Shown piece by piece: positions 17,353-32,079 of a DNA stretch of 64,000 nt (its first letter is position 1; each line of letters begins with the position of its first letter). Below the pieces are notes generated by a model. The model was given only the letters and a program-made list of their open reading frames with translations. It ran no database searches and was not told the origin of the DNA. A program made the position numbers and the translations under genes. This DNA is from Sporosarcina sp. ANT_H38 (GTDB lineage Bacteria; Bacillota; Bacilli; Bacillales_A; Planococcaceae): assembly GCF_008369195.1 (NCBI RefSeq), contig NZ_VOBC01000005.1, forward strand, positions 1-64,000, read 5' to 3'.

Positions 17353-19071
17353 ATGTGGGAGCCTAAAGCAATAAAAGCCCAACTACATATTATTGACGGC
17401 AAGAAAGCGCCGGACCTCATTATCACCAATGCAGAGTACTTACATTCAATCTATAAAAAATGGGTGACGGGCAACATTTGGATTGCTGGTGATCGAATTG
17501 TTTACGCTGGCAAGGAGATGCCAGCTATGACAGCAGGCGCGGAAATCTTCGATGCTACGGGGAAGAAAATTGTTCCTGGTTATATTGAACCGCATGTTCA
17601 TCCGTTCCAATTGTACAACCCACGAACGTTCGCGGATTATGCAGCGCGGCTTGGAACAACAACATTCATTTCGGACAATCTTATATTATTCATGTCTCTT
17701 GATAACGAAACATCGTTTGGGCTGCTTGATGAGTTGAATAAACTGCCGTTTTCGTTTTACTGGTGGGCGCGATTTGACTCACAGACGATCCTGCAGAATG
17801 AGGATGAATTGTTTAATCTAGCGTCTATTAAAGAGTGGATTGAACGTCCAGAAGTGTTGGTGGGTGGAGAATTGACAGGTTGGCCACGTCTCATGGCTGG
17901 TGAACCCTCTATGTTAGCTTCCGTAAGTACTGCAAAATTAGGCGGCAAGAAAATCGAAGGTCATTTTCCGGGTGCTTCTGAGCGGACGCTGGCACGGATG
18001 CGTCTTCTAGGGACAGATGGCGATCATGAATCGATGACTGTAGAAGAAGTGAAATCTCGGCTACTACACGGGTATGGAGTGACCCTGCGCTATTCGTCCA
18101 TTCGTCCGGATCTTCCTCATTTAATGAAAGATATTGTTGACCAAGAATTAAATGTGTTTGATCACTTGATGATGACTACGGATGGCTCGACCCCCTCGTT
18201 TCACCTTGACGGCGTCATGGATAAATGTATCCGCGCGGCACTTGAAGCGGGAGTTCCACCAATTGATGCATACCAGATGGCGTCATATAATGTAGCGCGT
18301 TATTATGATATGGCCGATTTACACGGATTCATTGCGACAGGTCGTTATGCAACGCTAAATATACTGGAGCATGAATACAACCCAGTACCAACGGATGTTT
18401 TATCCAAAGGAAAATGGTTGAAACGTGACAATGAACCGACTGAACCTTTCCCGGCAATTGATTGGTCGTTTGTTGAAGCGTTCGCACCGAATTTCGATCT
18501 TGATGAATCAGATTTCTCATTTGACAACCCGATCGGAATCGAAATGCTCAACGACGTCATTACGAAACCGTATAATGTGACGATTGACATATCAGGCGAT
18601 AAACTTGCGGGTGATCACGATGAAAGTTTCCTCATGCTTCTCGATAGGAATGGGAAATGGCATGTTAATACAATTATTAAAGGGTTTGCAACAGGGATTC
18701 AAGGCTTTGCATCTTCTTACTCGAATACAGGGGATGTTATCTTGATCGGCAAAGATAAAAAAGAAATGCATAATGCCTTCAAAGAAATTAAACGAATTGG
18801 CGGCGGCATGGTGCTTTCGGAAAACGGTGGAATCGTCGCGACACTTCCACTGGCAATTGGCGGCGGTTTATCGGTGGAGCCAGTTCAAAAGTTGATTGAA
18901 CAGGAGCTAGAATTGAAAAAGGGGCTTGCAGATCGTGGCTACACGAAAGGCGATGCGGTCTACACATTGCTATTCTTACAATCAACACATTTGCCGTACA
19001 TACGCATCACTCAGATGGGGCTGTACGATGTTATGAAAAAAGAAATTATTGTTCCGGCAAACGGAAGATAG
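17353..19071 (+). CDS. yerA: Adenine deaminase-family amidohydrolase, YerA-like
   Basis: This 572-residue metal-dependent amidohydrolase closely resembles B. subtilis YerA. An N-terminal β-sandwich precedes VPGYIEPHVHPF, which provides the HxH metal motif. The segments GGELTGWPRL, GHFPGAS and TTDGSTPSFH line the metal centre. A C-terminal ade-type domain includes GGGMVLSENGG. Adenine deaminase makes hypoxanthine plus ammonia from adenine. Members of the YerA branch are poorly characterised, so the substrate is an inference. It starts the conserved yerABC cluster, with yerB 9 bp downstream. Confidence 0.9.
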   Translation: MWEPKAIKAQLHIIDGKKAPDLIITNAEYLHSIYKKWVTGNIWIAGDRIVYAGKEMPAMTAGAEIFDATGKKIVPGYIEPHVHPFQLYNPRTFADYAARLGTTTFISDNLILFMSLDNETSFGLLDELNKLPFSFYWWARFDSQTILQNEDELFNLASIKEWIERPEVLVGGELTGWPRLMAGEPSMLASVSTAKLGGKKIEGHFPGASERTLARMRLLGTDGDHESMTVEEVKSRLLHGYGVTLRYSSIRPDLPHLMKDIVDQELNVFDHLMMTTDGSTPSFHLDGVMDKCIRAALEAGVPPIDAYQMASYNVARYYDMADLHGFIATGRYATLNILEHEYNPVPTDVLSKGKWLKRDNEPTEPFPAIDWSFVEAFAPNFDLDESDFSFDNPIGIEMLNDVITKPYNVTIDISGDKLAGDHDESFLMLLDRNGKWHVNTIIKGFATGIQGFASSYSNTGDVILIGKDKKEMHNAFKEIKRIGGGMVLSENGGIVATLPLAIGGGLSVEPVQKLIEQELELKKGLADRGYTKGDAVYTLLFLQSTHLPYIRITQMGLYDVMKKEIIVPANGR

Positions 19072-19080
19072 GGGGCACAG

Positions 19081-20148
19081 ATGAAGAAGAAAATGAGGGG
19101 TTGGCTATTGTTCATGTCAATCTTAATGTTGCTGTTAGCGGCGTGTTCAAAAGAAGAGAAGGCGGAGGCCGACGATGTACCCGAGCCGATAGAGGAAGAG
19201 CAAGAAGAAGTAATTGAAGAAGAACCCGTACAGGGCCCAACCTTGTATAAGGAACCGTTCACTGGTGTTTTATCAGAAGAGGAAAGTAATCGTCGCGCAG
19301 TTCTTGCGACGATTAACAACCATCCGCTAGCAAGACCACAATCAGGTATTAGTGATGCTGATATTGTCTATGAACTTGCAGCAGAGGGCAATATCACAAG
19401 GCTTTTGGCATTATTCCAAAGTGAATTGCCTGAAGAAATCGGCCCTATCCGCAGTGCGAGGGATTACTTTGTTCAAATCTCAAAAGGACTTGACGCATTT
19501 TACGTTGCGCACGGGTATAGCCCTGATGCCAAACAAATGCTACAAAATCGTTTCGTGGATAATATAAACGGCATGCAATATGATGGAACGCTTTTCAATC
19601 GATCTAAAGAACGAAGAGCCCCACATAATTCGTATATAACGAAGGATAATGTACTAGCGGGTATGGAGAAGACCAATTCGTCGATAGAGTTGTCAGTAAT
19701 ACCGGCCTTTTCTTTCCTAGAATCGATAGAAGATGCTAAAATAGGGGATATTGCATCGATGCTTGTTGTTCGTTATGGGACAGACCCAGATTTTACAAGC
19801 ACATATTCCTATGATGCTGAAAAAGGAACGTACAATAGAATGGTAAATGGGATCTTAACAGTCGATAAATCCAACGAAAAACCAGTGGAACTATCTAATA
19901 TACTTATATTTGAAACAGCTCATCGTACAATCGATAATGTCGGCAGACAGTCAGTTGATATTGAGTCGGGTGGCAAAGGTATGCTGTTCCATGCAGGTAT
20001 AGAAAAGGAAATCGAATGGGAAAATATTGACGGAATCTTAACACCAATGGAAAATGGTGTTCCCGCGAAACTTGTTCCGGGTAAAACATGGATTCACATC
20101 GTTTCCACTCAACCTGGAATGGAAACGTCTGTCACATATACCCCTTAG
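19081..20148 (+). CDS. yerB: DUF3048 lipoprotein, YerB-like
   Basis: The 355-residue lipoprotein has a positively charged N-terminus, a hydrophobic stretch and the lipobox LLAACSK (Cys at ~21). A Glu-rich linker of about 35 residues follows, then the DUF3048 domains (PLARPQSGISDADIVYEL, GPIRSARDYFV, then the C-terminal half from about 215). It should be anchored on the outer face of the membrane. The function of YerB is not known. It has GGGGG upstream of the ATG and lies 9 bp after yerA. Confidence 0.92.
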   Translation: MKKKMRGWLLFMSILMLLLAACSKEEKAEADDVPEPIEEEQEEVIEEEPVQGPTLYKEPFTGVLSEEESNRRAVLATINNHPLARPQSGISDADIVYELAAEGNITRLLALFQSELPEEIGPIRSARDYFVQISKGLDAFYVAHGYSPDAKQMLQNRFVDNINGMQYDGTLFNRSKERRAPHNSYITKDNVLAGMEKTNSSIELSVIPAFSFLESIEDAKIGDIASMLVVRYGTDPDFTSTYSYDAEKGTYNRMVNGILTVDKSNEKPVELSNILIFETAHRTIDNVGRQSVDIESGGKGMLFHAGIEKEIEWENIDGILTPMENGVPAKLVPGKTWIHIVSTQPGMETSVTYTP

Positions 20149-20175
20149 GAAATCCATTCAGAGAGAGGGAGACTT

Positions 20176-20496
20176 ATGCAGATCGACAAAATCCGTGGTC
20201 ATCAGACGGACCAATTATTTAAAGCAATGCTCGAATTAAAAGACCTCGATGAATGTTATGAATTCTTTGATGATCTCGTCACAATAAGTGAATTGCAGTC
20301 ACTCGCCCAACGTCTCGAAGTGGCGCAAATGCTTATGATGAAGAAGACGTACGATAAGATACAAGGTGAGACGGGTGCCAGTACTGCAACAATTTCAAGG
20401 GTGCGGCGCTGTGTGGATTACGGCTCTGGCGGCTATGGAAAAGTACTTGGACGCCTATATCCCCAAGTGGATGAAGAGGAAGTTGAGAATAAATAA
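20176..20496 (+). CDS. yerC: TrpR-like regulator, YerC/YecD family
   Basis: The 106-residue all-helical protein belongs to the YerC/YecD branch of the TrpR superfamily. The helix-turn-helix spans ELQSLAQRLEVAQMLM to GASTATISRVRRC. GAGAGGGAG precedes the ATG. It follows yerB by 27 bp and probably shares its transcript. The target and effector are not known. Confidence 0.9.
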   Translation: MQIDKIRGHQTDQLFKAMLELKDLDECYEFFDDLVTISELQSLAQRLEVAQMLMMKKTYDKIQGETGASTATISRVRRCVDYGSGGYGKVLGRLYPQVDEEEVENK

Positions 20497-20502
20497 GTTG
20501 TT

Positions 20503-20640
20503 ATCTAGACTTCAGGCGCCAGACGCTAGGGTCATAAGCCATTCCGGCTAGGAAGGATTGAACTGCATCCTTCCCGGAATAGAGCTCCGCGTCGCCGGTC
20601 TGTCTTATGCCTGTCGCATCTGAGCAGGCGCCTTTCGCTT
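20503..20640. repeat. Dispersed intergenic repeat (TTCAGGCGCC family), complete copy
   Basis: The block runs from ATCTAGACTTCAGGCGCCAG to GCAGGCGCCTTTCGCTTT. Internal GGTCATAAGCC and GTCTTATGCC lie in opposite orientation, and GGAAGGATTGAA faces CATCCTTCC. It can fold into one long imperfect hairpin, resembling intergenic repeats common in Bacillaceae and Planococcaceae. It follows yerC. Confidence 0.75.
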
Positions 20641-20645
20641 TAAAT

Positions 20646-20712
20646 TGTTATCTAGACTTCAGGCGCCAGACGATTTTAGTTGTTATCTAAACTCTAGTCG
20701 CTAGACGCTTTT
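20646..20712. repeat. Two partial tandem copies of the dispersed repeat start
   Basis: TTGTTATCTAGACTTCAGGC and TTGTTATCTAAACTCTAGTC are successive copies of the left end of the preceding repeat, each cut short at TTTTAG. Confidence 0.65.
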
Positions 20713-20718
20713 AGTTAG

Positions 20719-20752
20719 AACCGGACAGGGAAAGAATCTGTCCGGTTTTTTT
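20719..20752 (+). terminator. Terminator after yerC
   Basis: A perfect 10-bp stem, AACCGGACAG / CTGTCCGGTT, is followed by a seven-base T tract. Confidence 0.92.
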
Positions 20753-20779
20753 GGTATACTAGGGAAACGTACATTATAA
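20751..20779 (+). promoter_or_regulatory. Candidate promoter of pcrB
   Basis: TTGGTA (20751-20756) and TTATAA (20774-20779) are separated by 17 bp, directly after the yerC terminator and 16 bp before the pcrB ATG. Confidence 0.4.
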
Positions 20780-20795
20780 GATTGGGTGGTCAGAC

Positions 20796-21488
20796 ATGGA
20801 TTTCACTACATGGCGTCATGCCTTTAAATTAGATCCTGAAAAAACAGTGACAGACGAACAATTGGAATTACTTGCAGAGTCAGGAACAGATGGGATTATC
20901 GTTGGCGGATCAGATGGAGTTACACTCGATAACGTACTCGATTTACTTGTCCGTATCAGAAGGTATTCTGTTCCGGTTGCACTTGAAATTTCGACAGTTG
21001 ACTCAGTGACACCGGGTTTTGATTATTATTTCATTCCAACGGTTCTTAACTCTACGAAAGTCGAATGGATTAATGGCCTCCACCATTCCGCGCTCCGTGA
21101 ATATGGTCATATGATGGACTGGGATGAAATTCAAACGGAAGGGTATTGTATTATGAACCCTGAATGTAAAGCAGCGAAATTGACCGGTGTGACAGAAGTT
21201 CCGGACGAAGAGGATGTCATCGCTTATGCTCGCATGGCGGAACATCTTTTCAAATTACCAATTTTCTATCTGGAATACAGCGGAATGTACGGCAATCCAA
21301 AAATTGTAGAAGCTGCTTCACGCGTACTTGAAAAAACGCGTCTTTTTTACGGTGGTGGCATAAAGAATACTCAAGATGCAGAAGAAATGGCGGGAGTTGC
21401 GGATACAATTATCGTCGGAAACGTCATCTATGAAGATTTCAAGGCGGCTCTGTCAACAGTAGGCGCGGTGAAATCGGTTTCCCGTTAA
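20796..21488 (+). CDS. pcrB: Heptaprenylglyceryl phosphate synthase PcrB
   Basis: PcrB couples sn-glycerol-1-phosphate to heptaprenyl diphosphate, making an archaeal-type ether lipid precursor in Bacillales. The 230-residue TIM barrel shows the N-terminal FKLDPEK, the phosphate-binding [13 protein letters not shown], the YLEYSGMYG motif and the C-terminal GGGIKN plus [12 protein letters not shown]. The start has GGGTGGT upstream. The gene order pcrB-pcrA-ligA-camS is the conserved Bacillus order. Confidence 0.95.
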   Translation: MDFTTWRHAFKLDPEKTVTDEQLELLAESGTDGIIVGGSDGVTLDNVLDLLVRIRRYSVPVALEISTVDSVTPGFDYYFIPTVLNSTKVEWINGLHHSALREYGHMMDWDEIQTEGYCIMNPECKAAKLTGVTEVPDEEDVIAYARMAEHLFKLPIFYLEYSGMYGNPKIVEAASRVLEKTRLFYGGGIKNTQDAEEMAGVADTIIVGNVIYEDFKAALSTVGAVKSVSR

Positions 21489-21540
21489 AACAAAATCAGT
21501 GTATAATAAAAGAACAAATGTTCCGAAAGGGCGATAATAG

Positions 21541-25814
<4,274 letters not shown>

Positions 25815-25818
25815 TTAT

Positions 25819-26949
25819 ATGATGAAAAAATTAGTTATACTACCTGGATTTGCAGCCATTCTTCTACTTGGAGGGTGTCTTCCTTCATTTGGAACAGAGA
25901 AAAAGGAAGTCATTCAGGAGAGCGAAGAAAGCATTGAAGAGACTGTCATGATACCGGATGTCCAATTGAAAGAGGAATATTACAAGACGCTCTTACCTTT
26001 CAAGAAAAGTGCGAGCCGTGGTCTTATCGTCAGTAATATAGATACCAAATACGATATGCAGGAAACCGAGGAAGGTCTCTTACGTATTTCTACTCAGCAT
26101 TTTGATCCGAAAAATCATTTATTCCAAGAAGGGCAATATATTGACAAGGAAACTGCTCGTAGCTGGTTGTCAAGAAGTTCTACAGATGAAGCCGGTTTGA
26201 ATCCGCCCATTGAGGAAGGCATGAATGAAGATACAGCCTCGGAAGAAGCACCGAACTATCTGGCTCACATCGTCGAGCACAACTTTCACGTTATGACGGA
26301 TGATAAAAAGGTACGCCTTGCTGGTATTACGATCGGCCTAGCACTCAATTCAACTAGTTATTCGAGAAGTGGAAAAGAGACCGAACTATCGGATAAGGAA
26401 ATTGAACAGCAAGGTATGAAAATGGCTGAGGAGGTCGTTAGTCGTCTTCGTTCACAGGAAGGGCTATCAGATATCCCAATTGTAGTCGGACTGTTTAAAC
26501 AGGAAGAACGTAACTCCATCGTTCCAGGTACATACTTCGCAACAGCTGTCGCAGAAAAGGGGCAATCGAAACCGACAGGATGGAAAGTAGTTAATGAGCA
26601 GTACGTGGTGTTCCCAGCGACTTCAGAGACTGGGGAATATAGGGATATGAATAATACATTTGATAGGTTTAAACAGGATATCGATGATTATTTCCCGAGT
26701 TTTGTCAACGTCATTGGCACCGGGTTTTATAAAGACGGCACCTTAAAATCACTTAACATAGAAGTACCGATCCAATTCTTCGGTACAAGTGAGACGATTG
26801 GCTTCACGCAATATATGACGTCACTCGTTAATAAATATTTCTCGAATGTTCATACAGAAGTAAGTATAACGTCCGTCAATGGACCGGAAGCATTAATAGT
26901 GAAAGAGGCTGATGACGACGAGCCGTATGTACATGTTTATGGTTATTAA
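25819..26949 (+). CDS. camS: CamS family sex pheromone lipoprotein (YerH-like)
   Basis: The 376-residue lipoprotein has the lipobox LLLGGCLP (Cys near 19). It belongs to the CamS family, named for the enterococcal/staphylococcal pheromone cAM373 precursor. In B. subtilis the orthologue YerH follows ligA. The C-terminal half contains the family core (VNVIGTGFYKDGTL, IPIQFFG-like VPIQFFG). The start ATG 25819 follows AAGGAG at 25806, so it is 4 nt beyond the ligA stop. It is cell-surface anchored and its function is unclear outside pheromone signalling. Confidence 0.92.
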   Translation: MMKKLVILPGFAAILLLGGCLPSFGTEKKEVIQESEESIEETVMIPDVQLKEEYYKTLLPFKKSASRGLIVSNIDTKYDMQETEEGLLRISTQHFDPKNHLFQEGQYIDKETARSWLSRSSTDEAGLNPPIEEGMNEDTASEEAPNYLAHIVEHNFHVMTDDKKVRLAGITIGLALNSTSYSRSGKETELSDKEIEQQGMKMAEEVVSRLRSQEGLSDIPIVVGLFKQEERNSIVPGTYFATAVAEKGQSKPTGWKVVNEQYVVFPATSETGEYRDMNNTFDRFKQDIDDYFPSFVNVIGTGFYKDGTLKSLNIEVPIQFFGTSETIGFTQYMTSLVNKYFSNVHTEVSITSVNGPEALIVKEADDDEPYVHVYGY

Positions 26950-27020
26950 ATCATCATAACTTTTCATCATAATGGGAAGATGATATGATTAATCGTACAA
27001 TTCAAAGAGGAGGAGAAACG

Positions 27021-27308
27021 ATGACACAATTGACGATAGATGAAGTGAAACGTCACGCAGGTCTTGCAAGGCTTGCTATGTCAGACGCTGAGGCGGAAAT
27101 GTTTGCCGGGCAACTCGAAGATATGATCGGATTTTCCATTAAACTAGAAGAAGTGGACACTGAATTTGTTGCTAGAATGACGCATCCACTGCCGCTTTAC
27201 AATGTATTGCGTAAGGATATTCCGACAGACGCGCTTGACAGAGAAGAGATGTTGAATACTGTTAAAGAACACGAAGACGGACAAATCAAAGTGCCGACTA
27301 TCCTTTGA
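27021..27308 (+). CDS. gatC: Asp-tRNA(Asn)/Glu-tRNA(Gln) amidotransferase subunit GatC
   Basis: GatC is the small linker subunit holding GatA and GatB together in the tRNA-dependent amidotransferase. I chose ATG 27021 because AGGAGGAG precedes it by 5 nt, giving 95 residues that start MTQLTIDEVKRHAGLARL; this matches the family length and first helix. It opens the gatCAB operon, 25 bp before gatA. Confidence 0.95.
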   Translation: MTQLTIDEVKRHAGLARLAMSDAEAEMFAGQLEDMIGFSIKLEEVDTEFVARMTHPLPLYNVLRKDIPTDALDREEMLNTVKEHEDGQIKVPTIL

Positions 27309-27333
27309 TGAATGGATTTAAGGAGGAAGAAAA

Positions 27334-28797
27334 ATGACGTTATTCAAAAAGACGGCAACAGAGCTTCAGTCGCTATTACATAATCGGGAAGTATCTGTCA
27401 AAGAACTGACGGAAGAATCACTAAACCGTATTGCAAAAATGGATGGACAGGTACAAGCTTTTCTATCGACGAATGAAGAACAGGCGCTTGCTAAAGCAGA
27501 AGAATTGGACAAACTTCCGATGGACGGACGTGGACCACTTTTCGGTTTACCAATTGGTCTGAAAGATAATATCGTCACAAAAGGAATTGTTACGACTGCT
27601 GCAAGTAAGATGCTTGAAGGCTTCGTACCAGTTTACGATGCGACAGTGGTTGATAAAATCAACGAAGCAGGACTGATAACAATCGGGAAACTAAACATGG
27701 ACGAATTCGCCATGGGTTCAACAACAGAGCGATCTGCATTCAAGACAACACATAATCCATGGAATCTCGAATACGTTCCAGGAGGCTCATCAGGCGGTCC
27801 TGCTGCGGCAGTTGCAGCCGGCGAAGTGGCATTTGCACTTGGTTCAGATACAGGCGGCTCTGTCCGTCAACCGGCTGCATTTTGTGGCGTTGTCGGCATG
27901 AAGCCAACATACGGTCGCGTATCACGTTCTGGTCTTGTTGCGTTCGCATCATCACTAGACCAAATTGGTCCGATTACGCGCAACGTTGAAGACAATGCAT
28001 TGCTACTAAGTGCAATTGCAGGTTTAGATGCAAAAGATTCATCTACATCTCCGCAGGCAGTACCTGATTTCAGAGCTGCGCTAACTGGTGACATCAAAGG
28101 CTTGAAAATCGGTGTTCCAGCAGAGTATATAGGTGAAGGCGTATCCGTAGAAGCGAAAAATGCAGTGATGGAAGCGCTCAAAGTGCTCGAATCACTTGGT
28201 GCCGAGTGGGAAGAAGTTTCACTTCCGCATTCGAAGTATGCATCTGAAGTCTACTATGTCATATCATCTTCTGAAGCATCATCGAATCTTGCTCGTTTTG
28301 ACGGTATTCGTTACGGCTATCGTGCTGAAGGCGTCAAAGATCTTGAAGAACTTTACGCGCGTACACGTTCTGAAGCTTTTGGCGATGAAGTGAAAAAACG
28401 TATTTTATTCGGTATGTATTCATTAGGTGCAGCTCAACACGGAGGTTTATATGTGAAATCTCAAAAAGTACGTACACTCATCGCGCAAGACTTCGCGAAT
28501 CTTTTTGAGAAATACGATGTAATCATCGGACCTTCATCTGCGACAACGGCTTATAAGATTGGTGAAAAACTCGAAGATCCGTTGACGCTGTATGCAAACG
28601 ATATTTTGACAGTTCCGATTAACCTTGCGGGTGTACCGGCAATTTCAGTGCCTTGTGGATTTTCGAATGGGCTTCCACTGGGTCTTCAAATCATCGGGAA
28701 GCATTATGATGAAGCGACACTCTACAAAGTGGCGCATGCTTACGAACAAGCGACTGATTTCCACACACAAACTCCAGTCATATGGGAGGGGAAATAA
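27334..28797 (+). CDS. gatA: Amidotransferase subunit GatA
   Basis: GatA is the amidase-signature glutaminase that supplies ammonia for Gln-tRNA and Asn-tRNA formation. The 487-residue protein contains the Lys of GLKDNIV, the cis-Ser in [10 protein letters not shown] and the nucleophile Ser in [23 protein letters not shown] precedes the ATG. It is followed after 2 nt by gatB. Confidence 0.97.
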   Translation: MTLFKKTATELQSLLHNREVSVKELTEESLNRIAKMDGQVQAFLSTNEEQALAKAEELDKLPMDGRGPLFGLPIGLKDNIVTKGIVTTAASKMLEGFVPVYDATVVDKINEAGLITIGKLNMDEFAMGSTTERSAFKTTHNPWNLEYVPGGSSGGPAAAVAAGEVAFALGSDTGGSVRQPAAFCGVVGMKPTYGRVSRSGLVAFASSLDQIGPITRNVEDNALLLSAIAGLDAKDSSTSPQAVPDFRAALTGDIKGLKIGVPAEYIGEGVSVEAKNAVMEALKVLESLGAEWEEVSLPHSKYASEVYYVISSSEASSNLARFDGIRYGYRAEGVKDLEELYARTRSEAFGDEVKKRILFGMYSLGAAQHGGLYVKSQKVRTLIAQDFANLFEKYDVIIGPSSATTAYKIGEKLEDPLTLYANDILTVPINLAGVPAISVPCGFSNGLPLGLQIIGKHYDEATLYKVAHAYEQATDFHTQTPVIWEGK

Positions 28798-28799
28798 TA

Positions 28800-30230
28800 A
28801 TGAACTTTGAAACAGTAGTTGGACTTGAAGTCCACGTTGAACTTAAAACCGAAACGAAAATTATGTCTCCGGCTCATGCACATTTTGGTGCGGAACCTAA
28901 CATGAACATCCATGTTATCGACTTAGCTTATCCAGGTGTATTACCGGTGATGAACGAACTTGCAGTAGATTTTGGTATGAAAGCTGCAATGGCACTTAAC
29001 TGTGAAATTGCACCTATCACTAGTTTCGATCGTAAGCATTACTTCTATCCCGATAATCCGAAAGCCTTCCAAATCTCTCAAGATGATCGTCCAATCGGTG
29101 CAAACGGTTGGGTCGAAATCGAAGTTGACGGTAAAAAGAAAAAGATCCGTATTGAACGCGTGCACCTTGAGGAAGATGCAGGGAAATTGACACATTCTGA
29201 TGAAGGTCACTCTCTTGTCGACTTAAACCGCCAAGGGGTACCACTTATTGAAATTGTTACAGAAGCCGATGTCCGTTCTCCAGAAGAAGCGTATGCATTC
29301 CTTGAAAAATTGAAAGCAATCATCCAATACACAGGTGTTTCCGATGTCCGCATGGAAGAAGGATCACTCCGTTGTGACGCCAACATTTCTATCCGTCCGT
29401 TTGGGCAAGAAGAGTTCGGTACGAAAACGGAATTGAAAAACTTGAACTCATTCAACTTTGTACGCAGAGGAATTGCATATGAAGTAGATCGTCAAGAAGA
29501 AGTTTTATTATCCGGCGGTAAAATCGAACAGCAAACACGTCGTTACGATGAAGCAACGGGTAAAACACTTCTAATGCGTGTCAAAGGTCCAGCGAATGAT
29601 TATCGATTTATCCCTGAACCGGATCTAACAGAAATTCATATCGACGAAGCATGGATGGCGCGTGTTCGTGCTGAAATTCCAGAACTTCCGGATGCTCGTA
29701 AGGAACGTTATATCAACGAACTTGATTTACCTGCTTACGATGCGATGGTTTTAACACTGACAAAAGATATGTCCGATTTCTTCGAAGCTACTGTTGCGGC
29801 TGGAGCGGATGCGAAGCTTGCATCTAACTGGCTAATGGGTGAAGTTTCGGCTTATCTGAACGCGGAGGCAAAAGAACTTGATGCTACGGCATTAACATCT
29901 GAAGGACTTGCGAGTATGATTAAGTTGATTACAGATGGTACGATTTCATCGAAAATCGCTAAAAAAGTGTTCAAGGAATTGATTGAAAACGGCGGAAGCG
30001 CAGCAGACATTGTTAAAGAAAAAGGACTTGTCCAAATTTCTGATGAAGGCACGCTTCGCACAATCGTTACTGAAACACTGGATGCAAACGAACAATCAAT
30101 TGAAGATTATAAAAACGGGAAAGAGCGTGCAGTTGGCTTCCTTGTTGGTCAAATTATGAAAGCGACGAAAGGCCAAGCAAATCCGCCACTCGTCAATAAA
30201 ATCCTTCTCGAAGAAATTGCGAAACGGTAA
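28800..30230 (+). CDS. gatB: Amidotransferase subunit GatB
   Basis: GatB activates the misacylated tRNA with ATP and transfers ammonia. The 476-residue protein starts [17 protein letters not shown] after GGGAGGGG at 28784-28790, has the [12 protein letters not shown] motif, [13 protein letters not shown] and a C-terminal YqeY-like tail domain ending [12 protein letters not shown]. The three gat genes form a compact operon closed by the terminator near 30298. Confidence 0.97.
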   Translation: MNFETVVGLEVHVELKTETKIMSPAHAHFGAEPNMNIHVIDLAYPGVLPVMNELAVDFGMKAAMALNCEIAPITSFDRKHYFYPDNPKAFQISQDDRPIGANGWVEIEVDGKKKKIRIERVHLEEDAGKLTHSDEGHSLVDLNRQGVPLIEIVTEADVRSPEEAYAFLEKLKAIIQYTGVSDVRMEEGSLRCDANISIRPFGQEEFGTKTELKNLNSFNFVRRGIAYEVDRQEEVLLSGGKIEQQTRRYDEATGKTLLMRVKGPANDYRFIPEPDLTEIHIDEAWMARVRAEIPELPDARKERYINELDLPAYDAMVLTLTKDMSDFFEATVAAGADAKLASNWLMGEVSAYLNAEAKELDATALTSEGLASMIKLITDGTISSKIAKKVFKELIENGGSAADIVKEKGLVQISDEGTLRTIVTETLDANEQSIEDYKNGKERAVGFLVGQIMKATKGQANPPLVNKILLEEIAKR

Positions 30231-30262
30231 CTAGAAAAGCGTAAGGCGCTTAGACACCTTTT
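30231..30262. repeat. Short fragment of a dispersed repeat
   Basis: CTAGAAAAGCGTAAGGCGCTTAG resembles the right end of the GGCGC repeat family in inverted orientation, directly after gatB. Confidence 0.35.
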
Positions 30263-30297
30263 TAAGTCGAAAACTTATTCTTTTCTATTTTTAAACA

Positions 30298-30350
30298 AGA
30301 CGTTCTGTATAAGACTTTTCCAAGTCCCTGTACAGAGCGTCTTTTTCTAG
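30298..30350 (+). terminator. Terminator of gatCAB
   Basis: AAGACGTTCTGTA pairs with TGTACAGAGCGTCTT, with wobble pairs, and is followed by T5. Confidence 0.8.
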
Positions 30351-30413
30351 TCTCGTAATTTGATTCGCGAGATGGGACGACGTACAATTGAAGTAAAGGA
30401 GTGTGGATAGTTG

Positions 30414-30983
30414 ATGAAAACTGAAAAACAATACTTTGATGAAGCCATTTCACTCGAACAGTATATGAACAAGATGGAAAAACATAAAGAAGAGAGTTTT
30501 CGTATTTATGAACAATTCGAAGTGCCTGCAGACGATGAATTCATCGAGCTGTTAAAAGTAAAGAATCCGAATATCCTAGTCATTACAGAAGACTGGTGCG
30601 GAGACGCAATGATGAATAACCCGGTACTTCGAAGAATAGCGGAAGCAGCGGAACTTGACGTACGTACGGCATACCGTGATGCAGATCCGGACTTAATAGA
30701 CAAACATCTGACAAACGGTGGCAGGTCGATTCCTGTATACTTATTGCTGGATGAAAATGGGGAAGTAGAGGCGAAATGGGGCCCGCGAGCAGCTGCAATT
30801 CAAGAGTATGTTTTGGAACTGCGCAAAGACTTGCCATCAGCGGATTCACCAGAGTACAAAGAAAAACAGCAGGCATTCATTGAACGGATTACAGCAGAAT
30901 ATTCATCTAAGCCTGAACTTTGGCTGACTGTATACGAGGACATCCGTAAAAATTTTCTACCGGTATTGCAAAAGCAATCTTAA
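30414..30983 (+). CDS. Thioredoxin-family protein
   Basis: The 189-residue protein has a thioredoxin-like fold, with TEDWCGDAMMNNPVLRRIAE at the active-site position and the cis-Pro loop GGRSIPVYLLL. Only one Cys of the usual CxxC is present (WCGDA), so classical dithiol exchange is unlikely. An N-terminal helix region of about 40 residues precedes the fold. AAAGGAG lies upstream; both TTG 30411 and ATG 30414 are possible starts. It stands alone between gatB and dgkB. Confidence 0.75.
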   Translation: MKTEKQYFDEAISLEQYMNKMEKHKEESFRIYEQFEVPADDEFIELLKVKNPNILVITEDWCGDAMMNNPVLRRIAEAAELDVRTAYRDADPDLIDKHLTNGGRSIPVYLLLDENGEVEAKWGPRAAAIQEYVLELRKDLPSADSPEYKEKQQAFIERITAEYSSKPELWLTVYEDIRKNFLPVLQKQS

Positions 30984-31107
30984 GTGCCAACAATCGTAGA
31001 TTTATGGAGTAGATACAACGAGCGAAGCGGATGATGTTTCTTAATTAATGGAACGTTTTGTACGCTTATTACAAAAAAAACATATGTACGAATAGAGGGA
31101 ATTTCGG

Positions 31108-32046
31108 ATGAAGCGAGCACGAATTATTTACAATCCGACGTCGGGACGCGAAGCATTCCGCAAACATCTGGGGGAAGTTCTCGAGAAGCTTGAAAAGGGC
31201 GGTTATGAAACTTCTTGTCATGCGACAACTTGTGAGGGAGACGCGACAATAGCAGCTAAACATGCTGTTGAATCTGGTTTTGATCTTGTTATCGCTTCGG
31301 GTGGGGATGGCACGTTAAATGAAGTTATCGCGGGCGTCAGTCCTTTTGAAAAACGTCCAAAAATCGGACTTATTCCAACGGGTACGACAAACGACTTTGC
31401 ACGTGCACTACGCATACCGCGCGATATCAACGAAGCGGTGGATATTATCATCCGCGGCGAAACGATACCTGTCGATGTTGGTTTAATGAACGACCGCCAT
31501 TTCATTAATATTGCAGGTGGCGGCAGATTGACCGAATTGACATATGATGTCCCGAGTAGACTGAAAACGGTACTAGGTCAGCTTGCGTATTACTTAAAAG
31601 GCATAGAGATGTTGCCGTCTATTCATTCTACACACGTTAAGATTGAATACGACGGTGAAGTGTTTGAGGATGAAGCGATGATGTTTCTTGTCGGCTTAAC
31701 GAATTCCGTGGGTGGCTTTGAAAAGCTAGCTCCTAGTTCAAGTATTAACGATGGAAAATTTACTCTGCTCATTTTAAAAAAATGTAATATCGCAGAATTC
31801 ATCAGAATTGCGTCGCTTGCTCTTAGAGGAGAGCATCTTGATGACCCACTTGTCATTTCTACTAAAGCAGAAAAGATTACAGTGACATCAACTGAAAAGG
31901 TCCTACTGAATCTGGATGGAGAATTCGGTGGCGTATTGCCAGCAAGATTTGAAAATCTTTACAGGCATATTGAGATGTTTGTTCCTATGGATGAATTACG
32001 TAAAGAGGATCGAATAGATCTACCAGACTCTTCAATCGAATCGTAA
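31108..32046 (+). CDS. dgkB: Diacylglycerol kinase DgkB
   Basis: DgkB phosphorylates diacylglycerol released by lipoteichoic acid synthesis, returning it as phosphatidate to phospholipid metabolism. The 312-residue protein has the lipid-kinase catalytic domain with ASGGDGTLNEVIAG, the substrate/metal region IPTGTTNDFARAL, and the C-terminal β-domain (INIAGGG, TSTEKVLLNLDGEFGG). AGAGGGA lies upstream of the ATG. The position after gatB and before rlmCD matches B. subtilis, although other genes now separate it from rlmCD. Confidence 0.93.
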   Translation: MKRARIIYNPTSGREAFRKHLGEVLEKLEKGGYETSCHATTCEGDATIAAKHAVESGFDLVIASGGDGTLNEVIAGVSPFEKRPKIGLIPTGTTNDFARALRIPRDINEAVDIIIRGETIPVDVGLMNDRHFINIAGGGRLTELTYDVPSRLKTVLGQLAYYLKGIEMLPSIHSTHVKIEYDGEVFEDEAMMFLVGLTNSVGGFEKLAPSSSINDGKFTLLILKKCNIAEFIRIASLALRGEHLDDPLVISTKAEKITVTSTEKVLLNLDGEFGGVLPARFENLYRHIEMFVPMDELRKEDRIDLPDSSIES

Positions 32047-32079
32047 ATCGTAGTGAGGATTAAGTATGTAGTAAATTGG

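Noticed and set aside
27334..28797. GatA motif GGSSGGPA instead of GGSSGGSA as an active-site loss
   Set aside because: The changed position is after the cis-Ser and is variable in the amidase-signature family; Lys, cis-Ser and nucleophile Ser are all present.
30414..30983. Reading the WCGDA site of the thioredoxin-like protein as a newly lost active site
   Set aside because: Single-Cys or Cys-poor thioredoxin-fold proteins of this type are common in Bacillales, so this is not evidence of recent loss.
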